Assembly: GCA_965658595.1 (NCBI GenBank)
Contig: CBFHSW010000070.1
Coordinates: forward strand, 1 to 46,650
DNA from: UBA1858 sp965658595
Lineage (GTDB): Bacteria > Pseudomonadota > Gammaproteobacteria > UBA4575
DNA: 46,650 bases
Direction: 5' to 3'
Shown: positions 26,849 through 35,860 of the stretch, piece after piece
How positions within the stretch are numbered: position 1 is the stretch's first letter
How the letters are laid out: every line of letters starts with the position of its first letter
Translations under genes and position numbers: made by a program
Notes under the pieces: model-generated
Told to the model about the DNA's origin: nothing
Seen by the model: only the letters and a program-made list of their open reading frames with translations
Databases searched by the model: none

Positions 26849-26862
26849 CCAGTAGTCCTTGG

Positions 26863-26879
26863 TGCGGCATTATGCCGCA
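26863..26879. promoter_or_regulatory. Perfect 17-bp palindrome upstream of the oxidase operon
   Basis: TGCGGCAT-T-ATGCCGCA is a perfect palindrome 15 bases upstream of the first gene of the oxidase operon. The near-zero loop favours a dimer-binding operator over an RNA hairpin. It would overlap the leader or the promoter. No known regulator is recognised. The rest of the 205-base gap to bioC is AT-rich, with no gene. Confidence 0.45.
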
Positions 26880-27053
26880 TCATGAACCAATTGTCATAAC
26901 GGATGTTAGAGGTATACGGTTCGTTTAATTATCACTTTTAGGTTATTAAACACACTCTTGGCACTCAAATATGATCCAATTTTGCATGTACAAACTTAAA
27001 ATGTGGGAATATGGCACAGTACAAACGGTCAAATATAAATATTTTACAGGTTA

Positions 27054-27851
27054 TTAAGTTTTTTTAGCTGTGCCATATATCACTTCATAGGTGGCAGGGT
27101 ATATCCCTAGATTGTGCGCAGAAGCTGGATAGTTTGCTAACATTTTTGAAAATTTTGACTTTCCAAAGAGGCCCTTAGATGAACTTTTATGATGATTCGC
27201 GCCTACCGCCTTCAAATCCCTCAATAAATCGATAGGATGACGATATCCGATCTCGAGCAAAACCGTAGTCAACTCAATCTGTTCAAACCCTGCTATCAAC
27301 AAGGCTTTTTCAATCTCTTGCAAAGCTGCAAAAACGCCCACATGCGCATCCTCGTCAACCGCCCCAAAAGCCTGCCGTAATTCTTTTAAACTATCAGGCC
27401 CAAAAGTCGAGAAAACCAACACCCCATTGTCGTCTAACACCCTTCGACACTCTGAAAATACTGCTGGCAAGTCCTCGCACCACTGCAACATAGAATTACT
27501 CAAGATAAGATCAAAGGATTGATTTTGCAGGGGTAGATGAGCACTGTCTGCACATATGGATGGATGATTGACTGTCTCAGGTTGCTTCTGATTATGTTGG
27601 GCGTAACTCAGCATTGCCAAACTTAGATCAAGCGCAACGTAATACGTATTCTTGTGTTGCAGCAGCAACTTATCCCTACTCAAGCCGGTTCCACTGCCCA
27701 AGTCTAATAGGCGTTTAGCACGATTATCACCTCTAGATATTTGATCTAGGCACTCAAGCGTTAAGTCTATGGCCTGTACCTGCACTTTTGCCGCCGCATC
27801 GTAACTATTCGCCGCACCTGAGAAACATGATTGTATTTTGAATTTATCCAT
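27054..27851 (-). CDS. bioC: Malonyl-[ACP] O-methyltransferase BioC
   Basis: BioC methylates malonyl-ACP so that fatty acid synthase can build the pimeloyl moiety of biotin. The SAM site is LLDLGSGTGLSRDKLL, followed by YVALDLSLAML, and NSMLQWCEDLPAVFSE with STFGPDSLKELRQAF are BioC-specific. The ATG at 27851 gives 265 aa; a TTG at 27866 would overlap the end of bioH. An AAGAGGG sequence lies too far upstream but is separated from the ATG by a small hairpin that may bring it closer. It lies five bases after bioH. Confidence 0.9.
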   Translation of the reverse strand: MDKFKIQSCFSGAANSYDAAAKVQVQAIDLTLECLDQISRGDNRAKRLLDLGSGTGLSRDKLLLQHKNTYYVALDLSLAMLSYAQHNQKQPETVNHPSICADSAHLPLQNQSFDLILSNSMLQWCEDLPAVFSECRRVLDDNGVLVFSTFGPDSLKELRQAFGAVDEDAHVGVFAALQEIEKALLIAGFEQIELTTVLLEIGYRHPIDLLRDLKAVGANHHKSSSKGLFGKSKFSKMLANYPASAHNLGIYPATYEVIYGTAKKT

Positions 27852-27856
27852 ATTGC

Positions 27857-28615
27857 TTAAAAGCAAGCCCTCTTAGAATCTAGAAAAGAAGAAATTTGTT
27901 CAGCCACTCGCTGCGGACAGGACAATACCGGTGCATGACCTACCTGTGGCCACGACACCCATTCAGACTTTGATTGTTGGGCAAAATATTCTGCATTATG
28001 ACAATCCACGATGGCATCATCAGCGCCTAGAATAAAGTATTTTGGGCAAGCCAGACTGAGCAGTTGTTCAGAGAAGTCTGTTTCTAACAACTCCAGACCG
28101 ACTTGTAACTCACTCATACTCTGGCTAGAAACATCCTCATATGACCGGAACTGCTTGAGCACTGTTCGTGCATTTTCGTCCCCCACCACCTGTAATGCTT
28201 GAAAACTTTTAATAGTGGAGGCTGGATTAACATCAAAGTTTTTTTTCAATGCCAGATATTTATCAAAATCTATGCCTGAGCGAAGATTATCAGGGCTGAC
28301 AAATTTAGGTGTAGAAGCGATAAAAACAATACTTTTCACACACCTCGGATGACGTGCAGCCAGGCGAATGGCAATCAAGCCACCCATTGACCATGCCAGC
28401 ACATGACTAGCTGATTGATCAGAAGACAGATAATTCTCAGCCAATTTATCCACGTACTCATCTAGCTGTGCCAACGTCCCATGATCACAGGCCTCTTGAC
28501 TCCATGGCGGTATGACATTATTTATCTGGCAACATGTTTCTAATGCTGGAATAATTAAGTCCCATACGTGATGAGAAGAACCCCAACCAGTGAGCAATAA
28601 CAAGTTCTCTTTCAT
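27857..28615 (-). CDS. bioH: Pimeloyl-[ACP] methyl ester esterase BioH
   Basis: BioH is an alpha/beta hydrolase that removes the methyl group added by BioC, ending pimelate assembly. The oxyanion segment LLTGWGSSHHVW is at the N-terminus, the nucleophile elbow is AWSMGGL, the acid is in LGADDAIVD and the His in WPQVGHAPVLS. The ATG at 28615 gives 252 aa; an ATG six codons upstream is also possible. It forms a two-gene biotin operon with bioC and is divergent from plsY. Confidence 0.9.
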   Translation of the reverse strand: MKENLLLLTGWGSSHHVWDLIIPALETCCQINNVIPPWSQEACDHGTLAQLDEYVDKLAENYLSSDQSASHVLAWSMGGLIAIRLAARHPRCVKSIVFIASTPKFVSPDNLRSGIDFDKYLALKKNFDVNPASTIKSFQALQVVGDENARTVLKQFRSYEDVSSQSMSELQVGLELLETDFSEQLLSLACPKYFILGADDAIVDCHNAEYFAQQSKSEWVSWPQVGHAPVLSCPQRVAEQISSFLDSKRACF

Positions 28616-28646
28616 TCTCTGTTGTCCGATCATTTAATTGAATTTC

Positions 28647-29249
28647 ATGAATATATCAGTCGACCTTATTGCATATGTGATTGCAAGCTATTTGATTGGC
28701 TCCATCTCCTGCGCCATTATTTTTGCAGGCTGGATGAAGTTGCCAGACCCACGGCAATTAGGTTCTGGCAATCCCGGCGCCACCAATATGTTACGCACTG
28801 GGAGTAAAAAAGCCGCCGCTTTAACCCTAGCAGGTGACTTATTGAAAAGCTTACTACCTCTTCTAATCGCGCGCTATTTGAATGTTAATGAAGTGATTCT
28901 ATGTTGGATGGGAGGTGCTGCAATTATTGGTCATATGTATCCCATCTACTACCGATTTCAGGGTGGCAAAGGTGTCGCCACGACACTCGGAGTACTGCTG
29001 GCAATACATTGGCCGCTAGCATTAATCTGGTCAGGAGTATGGGTAAGCATGGCTAAACTATCACGCTATTCATCATTATCTGCACTCACCGCCACCGCCC
29101 TGCTACCCCTGGTCGCATGGAGTCTCGGTCTCTCTATTGAAGTCATCAGCTTACTAGTGATTATTTCAATACTGGTATTTTGGCGCCACCGCAGCAACAT
29201 TACTAAGCTCATTCACGGGCAAGAGAGCCGTATCAGCGGATCAAAATAA
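28647..29249 (+). CDS. plsY: Glycerol-3-phosphate acyltransferase PlsY
   Basis: PlsY transfers an acyl group from acyl-phosphate to glycerol-3-phosphate, the first committed step of phospholipid synthesis. Family motifs are LGSGNPGATNMLR and FQGGKGVATTLG. Five hydrophobic helices are evident. The ATG at 28647 gives 200 aa; the in-frame TTG at 28638 is less likely. It ends exactly where the convergent tsaD gene ends. Confidence 0.95.
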   Translation: MNISVDLIAYVIASYLIGSISCAIIFAGWMKLPDPRQLGSGNPGATNMLRTGSKKAAALTLAGDLLKSLLPLLIARYLNVNEVILCWMGGAAIIGHMYPIYYRFQGGKGVATTLGVLLAIHWPLALIWSGVWVSMAKLSRYSSLSALTATALLPLVAWSLGLSIEVISLLVIISILVFWRHRSNITKLIHGQESRISGSK

Positions 29250-30275
29250 TCATCTTCGCACTTCATCCAAGGGCCATCTTGGGTACACACGAACTTGTTT
29301 CGCTTCCAGTGTGCGTTTCTCGATAGCATGTAACAAACCCGCGTATGCCACCATCACACCATTGTCTGTGCAGACTTTTAGAGGCGGGAATAATATTTCT
29401 TTCCCCTGATCAGTAAAACCCTTGAATTTTTCACGCAAGGCTTGATTAGCGCTCACACCTCCTGCGATGACTAATGTATTGAGTTCGGTTTGTTGAAAAG
29501 CGCGAGCGCATTTCTCATACAGCGTGTCGACTATTGATGATTGAAACGCATACGCTGTCTCTTCCTGATCATGCTGACTTTGTGATGATTTTTGATAGCT
29601 CAGTAAGGTGTGTGTTTTGAGACCGCTAAAACTAAAGTCCAAACTATCGGCTTCCAACATGGACCTTGGGTATCTCATGGTTTTGTCGACAGCAGAGCGT
29701 GCCAGCTTCTCTATTATGGGCCCTCCGGGATAACCTAAACCCATATGTTTTGACACCTTATCGAATGCTTCACCCACAGCATCATCGCGGCTTTGGCCCA
29801 ATACTTGATAATCACCGAGGGCGCGCGCATGCACAATCAAGGTATGCCCACCCGACACCAGTAATGATAAAAATGGGAATTGTAATTGTTCAGGTGATTT
29901 TTGTGAGGCTTCAAGAAAAGGCACTAATAAATGCGCCTCCATATGATGAACTGGAATCGAAGGCACACCTAAAGCCCACGCTAGCGCCTCTCCAACAGAT
30001 GCCCCGACAAACAAGGCACCAACCAGACCGGGGCCTGCCGTATAAGCCACAGCATCAATGTCTTTAATAGTCAGTGATGCCTCTTGTAAACACGCTTTAA
30101 TCAAGGGCAGGCACTTACGCACATGATCGCGTGAGGCTAATTCAGGGACCACACCCCCATAATCAGCGTGTAATTCGACCTGAGAATAGAGACGTTCTGC
30201 TAGAATTTGCCCACTCTGATCAATGATGGCAATGCCAGTTTCATCACAAGATGACTCAATACCGAGGATTTTCAT
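29250..30275 (-). CDS. tsaD: tRNA N6-threonylcarbamoyladenosine synthase subunit TsaD
   Basis: TsaD transfers the threonylcarbamoyl group to A37 of ANN-decoding tRNAs. The N-terminus MKILGIESSCDETG, the metal-binding HHMEAHLL, SGGHTLIV and AGGVSANQALR are diagnostic of the Kae1/TsaD ASKHA fold. It is 341 aa. It is divergent from rpsU, the classical arrangement. Confidence 0.97.
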   Translation of the reverse strand: MKILGIESSCDETGIAIIDQSGQILAERLYSQVELHADYGGVVPELASRDHVRKCLPLIKACLQEASLTIKDIDAVAYTAGPGLVGALFVGASVGEALAWALGVPSIPVHHMEAHLLVPFLEASQKSPEQLQFPFLSLLVSGGHTLIVHARALGDYQVLGQSRDDAVGEAFDKVSKHMGLGYPGGPIIEKLARSAVDKTMRYPRSMLEADSLDFSFSGLKTHTLLSYQKSSQSQHDQEETAYAFQSSIVDTLYEKCARAFQQTELNTLVIAGGVSANQALREKFKGFTDQGKEILFPPLKVCTDNGVMVAYAGLLHAIEKRTLEAKQVRVYPRWPLDEVRR

Positions 30276-30471
30276 GAGATTTATAGGTTGTTTTTGCTAA
30301 AAATAGCGATTTAAGTGTTGAAATCGAGCATGGCACAATTATAATCCATCGTCCCATGCGTCCATTGTACGATTCGTGAAAGCTATTTTACGCCAAAAAT
30401 GTTTGCGTAGAATAATTGAATCTCCCTATGGTCACATAATTTAAGCCCCAAACACACGATATTGAGGATTT

Positions 30472-30687
30472 ATGCCTGGAGTAAGAGTTAAAGAAAACGA
30501 GCCATTTGACGTAGCGTTAAGACGCTTCCGTCGTTCATGTGAAAAAGCCAGTGTACTTACAGAAGTACGCCGTCGTGAATTTTATGAAAAGCCCACATCA
30601 GTTCGCAAACGTAAAGCCGCCGCTGCAGTGAAGCGCAACCTCAAGCGCGTATCACGTACATCACTCAAGCGTAAGCGTCTTTACTAG
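30472..30687 (+). CDS. rpsU: 30S ribosomal protein S21
   Basis: This 71-aa basic protein has the S21 pattern PGVRVKENEPFDVALRRFRR then EVRRREFYEKPT and a Lys/Arg-rich tail. It is required for initiation on the 30S subunit and is the usual first gene of the rpsU-dnaG-rpoD operon. Here yqeY follows after 14 bases, but dnaG is about 8 kb away. Confidence 0.97.
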   Translation: MPGVRVKENEPFDVALRRFRRSCEKASVLTEVRRREFYEKPTSVRKRKAAAAVKRNLKRVSRTSLKRKRLY

Positions 30688-30701
30688 ATTTATTATAATT
30701 T

Positions 30702-31157
30702 GTGTCAGACACTAGCCTGAAACAACAGCTCACTGCGGATATGAAATCCGCAATGAAAGCCAAAGATAAACAGCGTCTGACCACCATCCGCTTAATCCTT
30801 TCTGCCCTTAAGCAGGTTGAAGTTGATGAACGTATAGAGGTTGATGATGAGCGTCTAATTATCATTCTCGACAAGATGGCTAAGCAAAGACGTGAATCCA
30901 TCAGCCAATACAAGCAGGCAGGACGTGAGGACTTAGCTGAGATTGAACAGTCTGAGTTAGATATTATCAAGGCCTACCTTCCCGCAGCACTCTCCCAACA
31001 AGAGATTGCACAGTTAGTCGAACAAGCTATTACTGCCACCTCAGCCAGTTCAATGAAAGAGATGGGCAAAGTAATGGCTATGCTCAAGCCTCAACTCCAA
31101 GGTCGAGCTGATATGAGTCAAGTAAGCCAACTCATAAAAAGTCAATTGTCCAACTAG
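30702..31157 (+). CDS. GatB/YqeY domain protein
   Basis: The 151-aa protein matches YqeY: SLKQQLTADMKSAMKAKDKQRL at the N-terminus (split by the conserved helix turn), LDKMAKQRRESISQY in the middle and MGKVMAMLKPQLQGRADMS at the end. This domain resembles the tail of GatB, which binds tRNA, so a tRNA-related role is likely but unproven. Translation begins at a GTG. yqeY is often found with rpsU, dnaG and rpoD. Confidence 0.92.
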   Translation: MSDTSLKQQLTADMKSAMKAKDKQRLTTIRLILSALKQVEVDERIEVDDERLIIILDKMAKQRRESISQYKQAGREDLAEIEQSELDIIKAYLPAALSQQEIAQLVEQAITATSASSMKEMGKVMAMLKPQLQGRADMSQVSQLIKSQLSN

Positions 31158-31215
31158 TATTATTGCCTCTAAGACGTCACTATAGAGCGCATTACTCTAC
31201 CTACAGCCATCGCCC

Positions 31216-32283
31216 ATGACCGCGCTTAAAAACGATACTTTCATTCGTGCCCTACTCGGACAGCCGATAGACCACACGCCCATATGGATCATGCGCCAAG
31301 CAGGGCGTTACCTTCCTGAATATCGTGCCACGAGAGAAAAAGCAGGAGACTTCCTGACTTTGTGTAAGACTCCCGAGTTGGCTTGCCAAGTCACCATGCA
31401 ACCACTAGAACGTTTTGACTTGGATGCTGCCATCCTATTTTCAGACATACTGACTATTCCAGATGCCATGGGACTAGGATTAGAATTCCGTGAAGGTGAT
31501 GGACCAGTATTCACTCGCCCAATTCAAAGCTTACGTGACATAAAAAATCTGGCAGTACCTGACCCACATGATGAATTAGATTATGTCATGCAAGCTGTCT
31601 CAACCATACGCAGAGAACTCGATGGTCGTGTGCCATTGATTGGCTTTTCTGGTAGTCCATGGACTCTAGCTACTTACATGGTGGAAGGTGGTTCCTCTAA
31701 AGATTTCGCTAAAATCAAAGGTCTGCTTTACACCAGCCCTAAAGAAACTGAGCACTTGCTTGATATTATTAGTGACAGTGTTGCCAGCTACCTGAATGCA
31801 CAAATTGAAGCTGGCGCCCAAACTGTCATGATATTTGATACATGGGGCGGCACGCTCACACCTGAACATTATCGCTGCTATTCATTGGCACCGATGATAC
31901 GAGCTGTTGAAAAATTGCATCGTGAATATGACGGTGCAACCATACCTGTCATTTTATTCTCTAAGGGAGCTAATCATTCGCTTAATGAGTTAGCCGACTC
32001 AGGTGCTAATGGGGTGGGATTGGATTGGACTATCAATATTAACGATGCCAGCGACATCGTCGGTGACCGTGTCTCTTTACAGGGCAACTTAGATCCTACC
32101 GTGCTTTACAGCACACCTGAGACGGTTATTGAACAAGCCAAGAAAATTCTTGACGCTTACCCTAAGCATAGCGGCCATGTTTTCAATTTAGGGCATGGCA
32201 TACATCCAGGCATCAAACCTGAAAATGTAAAAGCTTTGGTAGACTTCGTTCATCAATATAGCCGCGACCAAAAATCCAGATAA
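31216..32283 (+). CDS. hemE: Uroporphyrinogen decarboxylase
   Basis: HemE removes four carboxyl groups from uroporphyrinogen III to give coproporphyrinogen III in heme synthesis. IWIMRQAGRYLPEYR near the N-terminus and GFSGSPWTLATYMVEGGSS are the two family signatures. FNLGHGIHPG lies near the C-terminus. It is 355 aa. It follows yqeY by 58 bases and converges on mrcA. Confidence 0.96.
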   Translation: MTALKNDTFIRALLGQPIDHTPIWIMRQAGRYLPEYRATREKAGDFLTLCKTPELACQVTMQPLERFDLDAAILFSDILTIPDAMGLGLEFREGDGPVFTRPIQSLRDIKNLAVPDPHDELDYVMQAVSTIRRELDGRVPLIGFSGSPWTLATYMVEGGSSKDFAKIKGLLYTSPKETEHLLDIISDSVASYLNAQIEAGAQTVMIFDTWGGTLTPEHYRCYSLAPMIRAVEKLHREYDGATIPVILFSKGANHSLNELADSGANGVGLDWTININDASDIVGDRVSLQGNLDPTVLYSTPETVIEQAKKILDAYPKHSGHVFNLGHGIHPGIKPENVKALVDFVHQYSRDQKSR

Positions 32284-32326
32284 AACACTTCAATCTGCAA
32301 TGACCATGAATGCTGATGGGTGTTTT
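32282..32326 (+). terminator. Possible imperfect terminator between hemE and mrcA
   Basis: AAAACAC and GTGTTTT bracket an imperfect inner stem (ATCTGCA against TGCTGAT), followed by TTTAAAA. The long loop makes this a weak prediction, but the position between two convergent genes is apt. Confidence 0.28.
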
Positions 32327-34815
32327 TAAAACAGCTGCTCTATCGGTTTTTGTTCAATTGGTCCTTGGGTATCAGCATCAGTCTCTTGGTTAGTATTAAG
32401 CTGATGACGAGCTGGCACTTGATTAAGCAAGAAAGCTTCTTCAATCCCTTCTTCAAAATCATCATCAACAAGCAACCCTGTATCAGGATGCACTTTCAGC
32501 TGCACCATGTTGTTGGGCAATCGTGTCTGTGTGGAAGGCACACCTTTTAACGCAAAACGCATATAGTCAATCCAAATAGGTAATGCCGCCACTCCACCCG
32601 CTTCCCTGCGTCCCAATGACTGAGGATCATCAAAACCCAACCAAACAACTGTAGCGGCCTGTTTATGAAAGCCCGCAAACCAAGCGTCAGTTTGATCATT
32701 GGTTGTACCTGTCTTACCTGCAATATCTTTACGCTCTAATACTCTGGCTCTACGCCCTGTGCCATATTGGATCACATCATTGAGCATGCTGGTAAGTTGA
32801 TAAATATTTGACTCGCTCACCACACGCGGGGCAAAATCCTGTGGTGGCATGTCAGTGGACACTTGTTCATCAATCAGATCATTCTCCATCTCTGCTTCAG
32901 ATTTGAATTCCGACTCGAATTCTAATTCGAATTCTAATTGTGAGAACTCATTATTAATCTGCATACACTGCGCATCACAAATCACTGCAGGTCTAGCTGT
33001 AAATATGTCGTCTTCTTGAAACTTTTGGATACGCTCGATGAAATAAGGCTGCACCTCATACCCACCATTTGCGATCACACTATATCCTTGTGCTATTTGC
33101 ATCGGTGTCATCGCACTGCTTCCCAGCGCCAGTGTTAGATCATTTGGTAACTGTGCAGTATCAAAACCAAATTTAGCGATGTGTTGCTTGGCAAAAGATT
33201 TGCCGATATCTCTGAGCAGTCTGATTGAGACCATATTACGCGACTTGGTCAAAGCCAAGCGAAGTCGTGTCGGTCCAAAGAACTTGCCAGAATAATTATG
33301 GGGCCGCCAAGCATCTTCTGTTTGCTTGCTCTCAAATACCACTGGTGCATCATTGACTAAACTAGCCGGCGTAAATCCTGCTTCTAATGCTGCTGAATAT
33401 ATAAATGGCTTAAACGAAGAACCCGGTTGTCTGGACGCCTGTATGACACGGTTGAATTTACTATCATAAAAATCAAAACCACCCACTAAAGCCACTACCG
33501 ACCCATCCTCTGGATGAATGGAAACAATCGCACTTGAAGCGGCGGGTTTTTGCCGTAACTGCCAACCCAAATCAGTGTGTTGTACTCGAATCACATCACC
33601 TACTGCCAGCACATTAGTCACTTTTTCTGGTCTAGGTCCAAGTGCATTGACTGACAAATATTCTCTTGCCCACTTAACTGCCTCTAGATCTAGAGTGATG
33701 ATGTTTCGATCTACTATCACCTGAGCTGTAGTTTCATCCACCTGTGTAACAACACCCGGCTGTAAAGGACCAATATCGCTAAACTTACGTATCTGCTCTG
33801 ACAGAAGATCAGGATCTAGCATCACCTCTTGTTCAATTTGCATCTCTGCACCTCGATATCCATGACGCATATCGTAAGCCATCAAACCCGCTTGTAATGC
33901 TCGCACTGCAACTTGTTGTTTGTCTGCATCTATCGTCGTGTAAACGTTATAGCCTACCGAGTAAGCACTCTCTCCATAGGTCTCCACCATATACGCTCTT
34001 ACCATCTCACCGATATAAGGAGCATCTACCTCTACATTAATAGAGTGTTTTCGCGCCACAATGGGGGCATCCAGAAATTCCTGGTATTGCTGTTGTGTAA
34101 TCATTTTCAACTTATTCATGCGACCTAAAACATAGTCACGACGAATTTTTGCACGCTTGGCATTAGTCACAGGATTATAAGCAGAGGGAGCTTTAGGTAA
34201 ACCGGCGATCATAGCCAGCTGAGGAATTGTCAATTCTTGTATGGTTTTGCCGTAATAGACCTCAGCAGCCGCGCCCACACCATAAGCACGTTGTCCTAGG
34301 TATATTTTATTTAGATATAGCTCAAGGATTTCATTCTTAGATAGTGTTTTTTCAATTCTCAGGGCCAACAAGATTTCTTTTATCTTGCGTGAATAAGTTC
34401 GTTCTGGAGTGAGAAAGAAATTTCTCGCCAATTGCATAGTAATAGTGCTGCCACCTTGCACCTTACGGCCAGTCATAATCAAATTAAGACCCGCTCTGAT
34501 GATGCCTTGGTAATCAACACCCGGATGTGAATAAAAACGATCATCCTCTGCCGCCAAGTAGGCATTGACCAAATGAGCGGGCATTTCTTCATAAGAAACA
34601 GGAATTCTGCGTTTTTCACCAAACACTGCGATCAATTTTCCATCACGACTGAACACCTTAAGCGGTGTCTGTAGCTGCACATCTTTGAGTGTTTCCACTG
34701 ACGGTAATTGTTGTGAGTAAAAAACCACTACGGCCGCTGCTAGACCAATAATAGCGACAGACAGGATTAGAAACCGGATAAAAGCCGTTTTGAGAGCGCT
34801 CAAAGACAATGACAT
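32326..34815 (-). CDS. mrcA: Penicillin-binding protein 1A (bifunctional murein synthase)
   Basis: This class A PBP polymerises and cross-links peptidoglycan. It has an N-terminal transmembrane helix. The glycosyltransferase domain shows AAEDDRFYSHPGVD, GGSTITMQLARN and LELYLNKIYLG. The transpeptidase domain has the SSFK active serine, SRN and KTGTTND. An unusual Glu/Phe-rich repeat (LEFELEFESEFKSEAEMEND) interrupts the segment before the KTG motif, encoded by short DNA repeats at about 32900-32940. It is 829 aa. It is divergent from the pil scar, as mrcA normally is from pilM. Confidence 0.95.
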   Translation of the reverse strand: MSLSLSALKTAFIRFLILSVAIIGLAAAVVVFYSQQLPSVETLKDVQLQTPLKVFSRDGKLIAVFGEKRRIPVSYEEMPAHLVNAYLAAEDDRFYSHPGVDYQGIIRAGLNLIMTGRKVQGGSTITMQLARNFFLTPERTYSRKIKEILLALRIEKTLSKNEILELYLNKIYLGQRAYGVGAAAEVYYGKTIQELTIPQLAMIAGLPKAPSAYNPVTNAKRAKIRRDYVLGRMNKLKMITQQQYQEFLDAPIVARKHSINVEVDAPYIGEMVRAYMVETYGESAYSVGYNVYTTIDADKQQVAVRALQAGLMAYDMRHGYRGAEMQIEQEVMLDPDLLSEQIRKFSDIGPLQPGVVTQVDETTAQVIVDRNIITLDLEAVKWAREYLSVNALGPRPEKVTNVLAVGDVIRVQHTDLGWQLRQKPAASSAIVSIHPEDGSVVALVGGFDFYDSKFNRVIQASRQPGSSFKPFIYSAALEAGFTPASLVNDAPVVFESKQTEDAWRPHNYSGKFFGPTRLRLALTKSRNMVSIRLLRDIGKSFAKQHIAKFGFDTAQLPNDLTLALGSSAMTPMQIAQGYSVIANGGYEVQPYFIERIQKFQEDDIFTARPAVICDAQCMQINNEFSQLEFELEFESEFKSEAEMENDLIDEQVSTDMPPQDFAPRVVSESNIYQLTSMLNDVIQYGTGRRARVLERKDIAGKTGTTNDQTDAWFAGFHKQAATVVWLGFDDPQSLGRREAGGVAALPIWIDYMRFALKGVPSTQTRLPNNMVQLKVHPDTGLLVDDDFEEGIEEAFLLNQVPARHQLNTNQETDADTQGPIEQKPIEQLF

Positions 34816-34977
34816 AGGACTAAAATAACTAAAAGTTCATGAGTGAGTAGTGTGACAAACAATTTGCCACAAAGTGCTTTTTATCACGAATCAAAAAAAC
34901 TCTCATCAACTATCAAGCGATGAGATGGAAATATAAAAATAAAATATAGATAAAACCCATAACTATAGGAAAGTTCA

Positions 34978-35151
34978 GTGTTTAACATCGGTCAATCTCA
35001 ACAACCCACTTTGGGCATTGATATCAGCACTAGTTGCATCAAAGTGTTACAACCATCGCCACATCAAAAGTGCCATTCTTTGGGGACTTACCGATTGCAG
35101 GAAGATTATTCAGAAATGAGAGTAAAAGTAATAATAAAAAAGAATTACTGA
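34978..35151 (+). pseudogene. pilM: pilM 5' remnant fused out of frame to pilQ DNA
   Basis: A GTG at 34978 with AGGA seven bases upstream opens a frame reading MFNIGQSQQ then TLGIDISTSCIKVL, which matches the N-terminus of PilM, the actin-like cytoplasmic protein of the type IV pilus alignment complex. Similarity ends around residue 25 (about 35052). After that the frame runs through pilQ-derived DNA in the wrong phase and stops at 35149-35151 (57 codons). The rest of pilM, and pilN, pilO and pilP, are absent. Confidence 0.82.
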
Positions 35152-35201
35152 TCTTCATGACCCCTAAAATAATCGATGAAGAATTAAACATCACGCTTTA
35201 A
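35061..35201 (+). pseudogene. pilQ: pilQ 3' remnant (secretin C-terminus)
   Basis: In a frame shifted relative to the pilM remnant, the DNA reads TSKVPFFGDLPIAGRLF then NESKSNNKKELLIFMTPKII, ending in TAA at 35201. This is the conserved last beta-strand region of type IV pilus secretins (pattern KVPFLGDIP, LF, ELLIFxTPxI). About 46 codons remain of a protein that is normally over 600. There is no start codon of its own. aroK follows 79 bases later, where pilQ normally precedes it. Confidence 0.85.
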
Positions 35202-35280
35202 TCCAAAATCATCACATAAAACGCCCTGCGCTGATGGATTTTTTTGTTTAAAATGATATCAAATCATTCAATGCACAATT

Positions 35281-35808
35281 ATGCGCAAACACATCATCTT
35301 AATTGGCCCAATGGGTGCGGGGAAATCTTCGCTCGGTAAACGACTCGCCAAACGGCTAGATTGCCCTTTTTATGATAGTGACCATTTTCTGGAAGAGCGC
35401 ACTGGTGTCAAAATCACTACCATCTTTGAATTAGAGGGCGAAGATGGATTTCGTACACGCGAACACAATATGCTGGAAGAACTACTAACACATGATGCAG
35501 GAGTGATTGCTACCGGTGGAGGAATCGTCACCCATGACAGAAATCATATTATTCTTAGACAAGCGGACAATATCGTTATTTACCTGGTGGCCTGTGTAGA
35601 CTCTCAACTTAAACGCACCTCACATGACAAATCACGTCCTCTGCTTCAAACACCTGATCGTCATGCTAAACTGCAATCATTGGCCCAACAGCGCAGTCCT
35701 TTGTATGAACAGTTTGCAGACATCATTATCGATACTGACAAACAAAACATCAATCGATCTATCGACTTAATCATGCAACAACTTAAGCGATTAAAGCTTC
35801 TGAGTTAA
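35281..35808 (+). CDS. aroK: Shikimate kinase
   Basis: AroK phosphorylates shikimate in aromatic amino acid and chorismate synthesis. Walker A is GPMGAGKSSLGKRLA, the metal and substrate Asp motif is FYDSDHFLEERTG, and EDGFRTREHNML, ATGGGIV and the lid Arg in KSRPLL are all present. It is 175 aa. It normally follows pilQ; here the pilQ remnant lies just upstream. Chorismate made by this pathway would feed the chorismatase near 7.4-8.4 kb. Confidence 0.96.
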   Translation: MRKHIILIGPMGAGKSSLGKRLAKRLDCPFYDSDHFLEERTGVKITTIFELEGEDGFRTREHNMLEELLTHDAGVIATGGGIVTHDRNHIILRQADNIVIYLVACVDSQLKRTSHDKSRPLLQTPDRHAKLQSLAQQRSPLYEQFADIIIDTDKQNINRSIDLIMQQLKRLKLLS

Positions 35809-35860
35809 AACCAAGATCACATCACCATTAGCCACTAAGTATTACTAATCAATAGACTCT

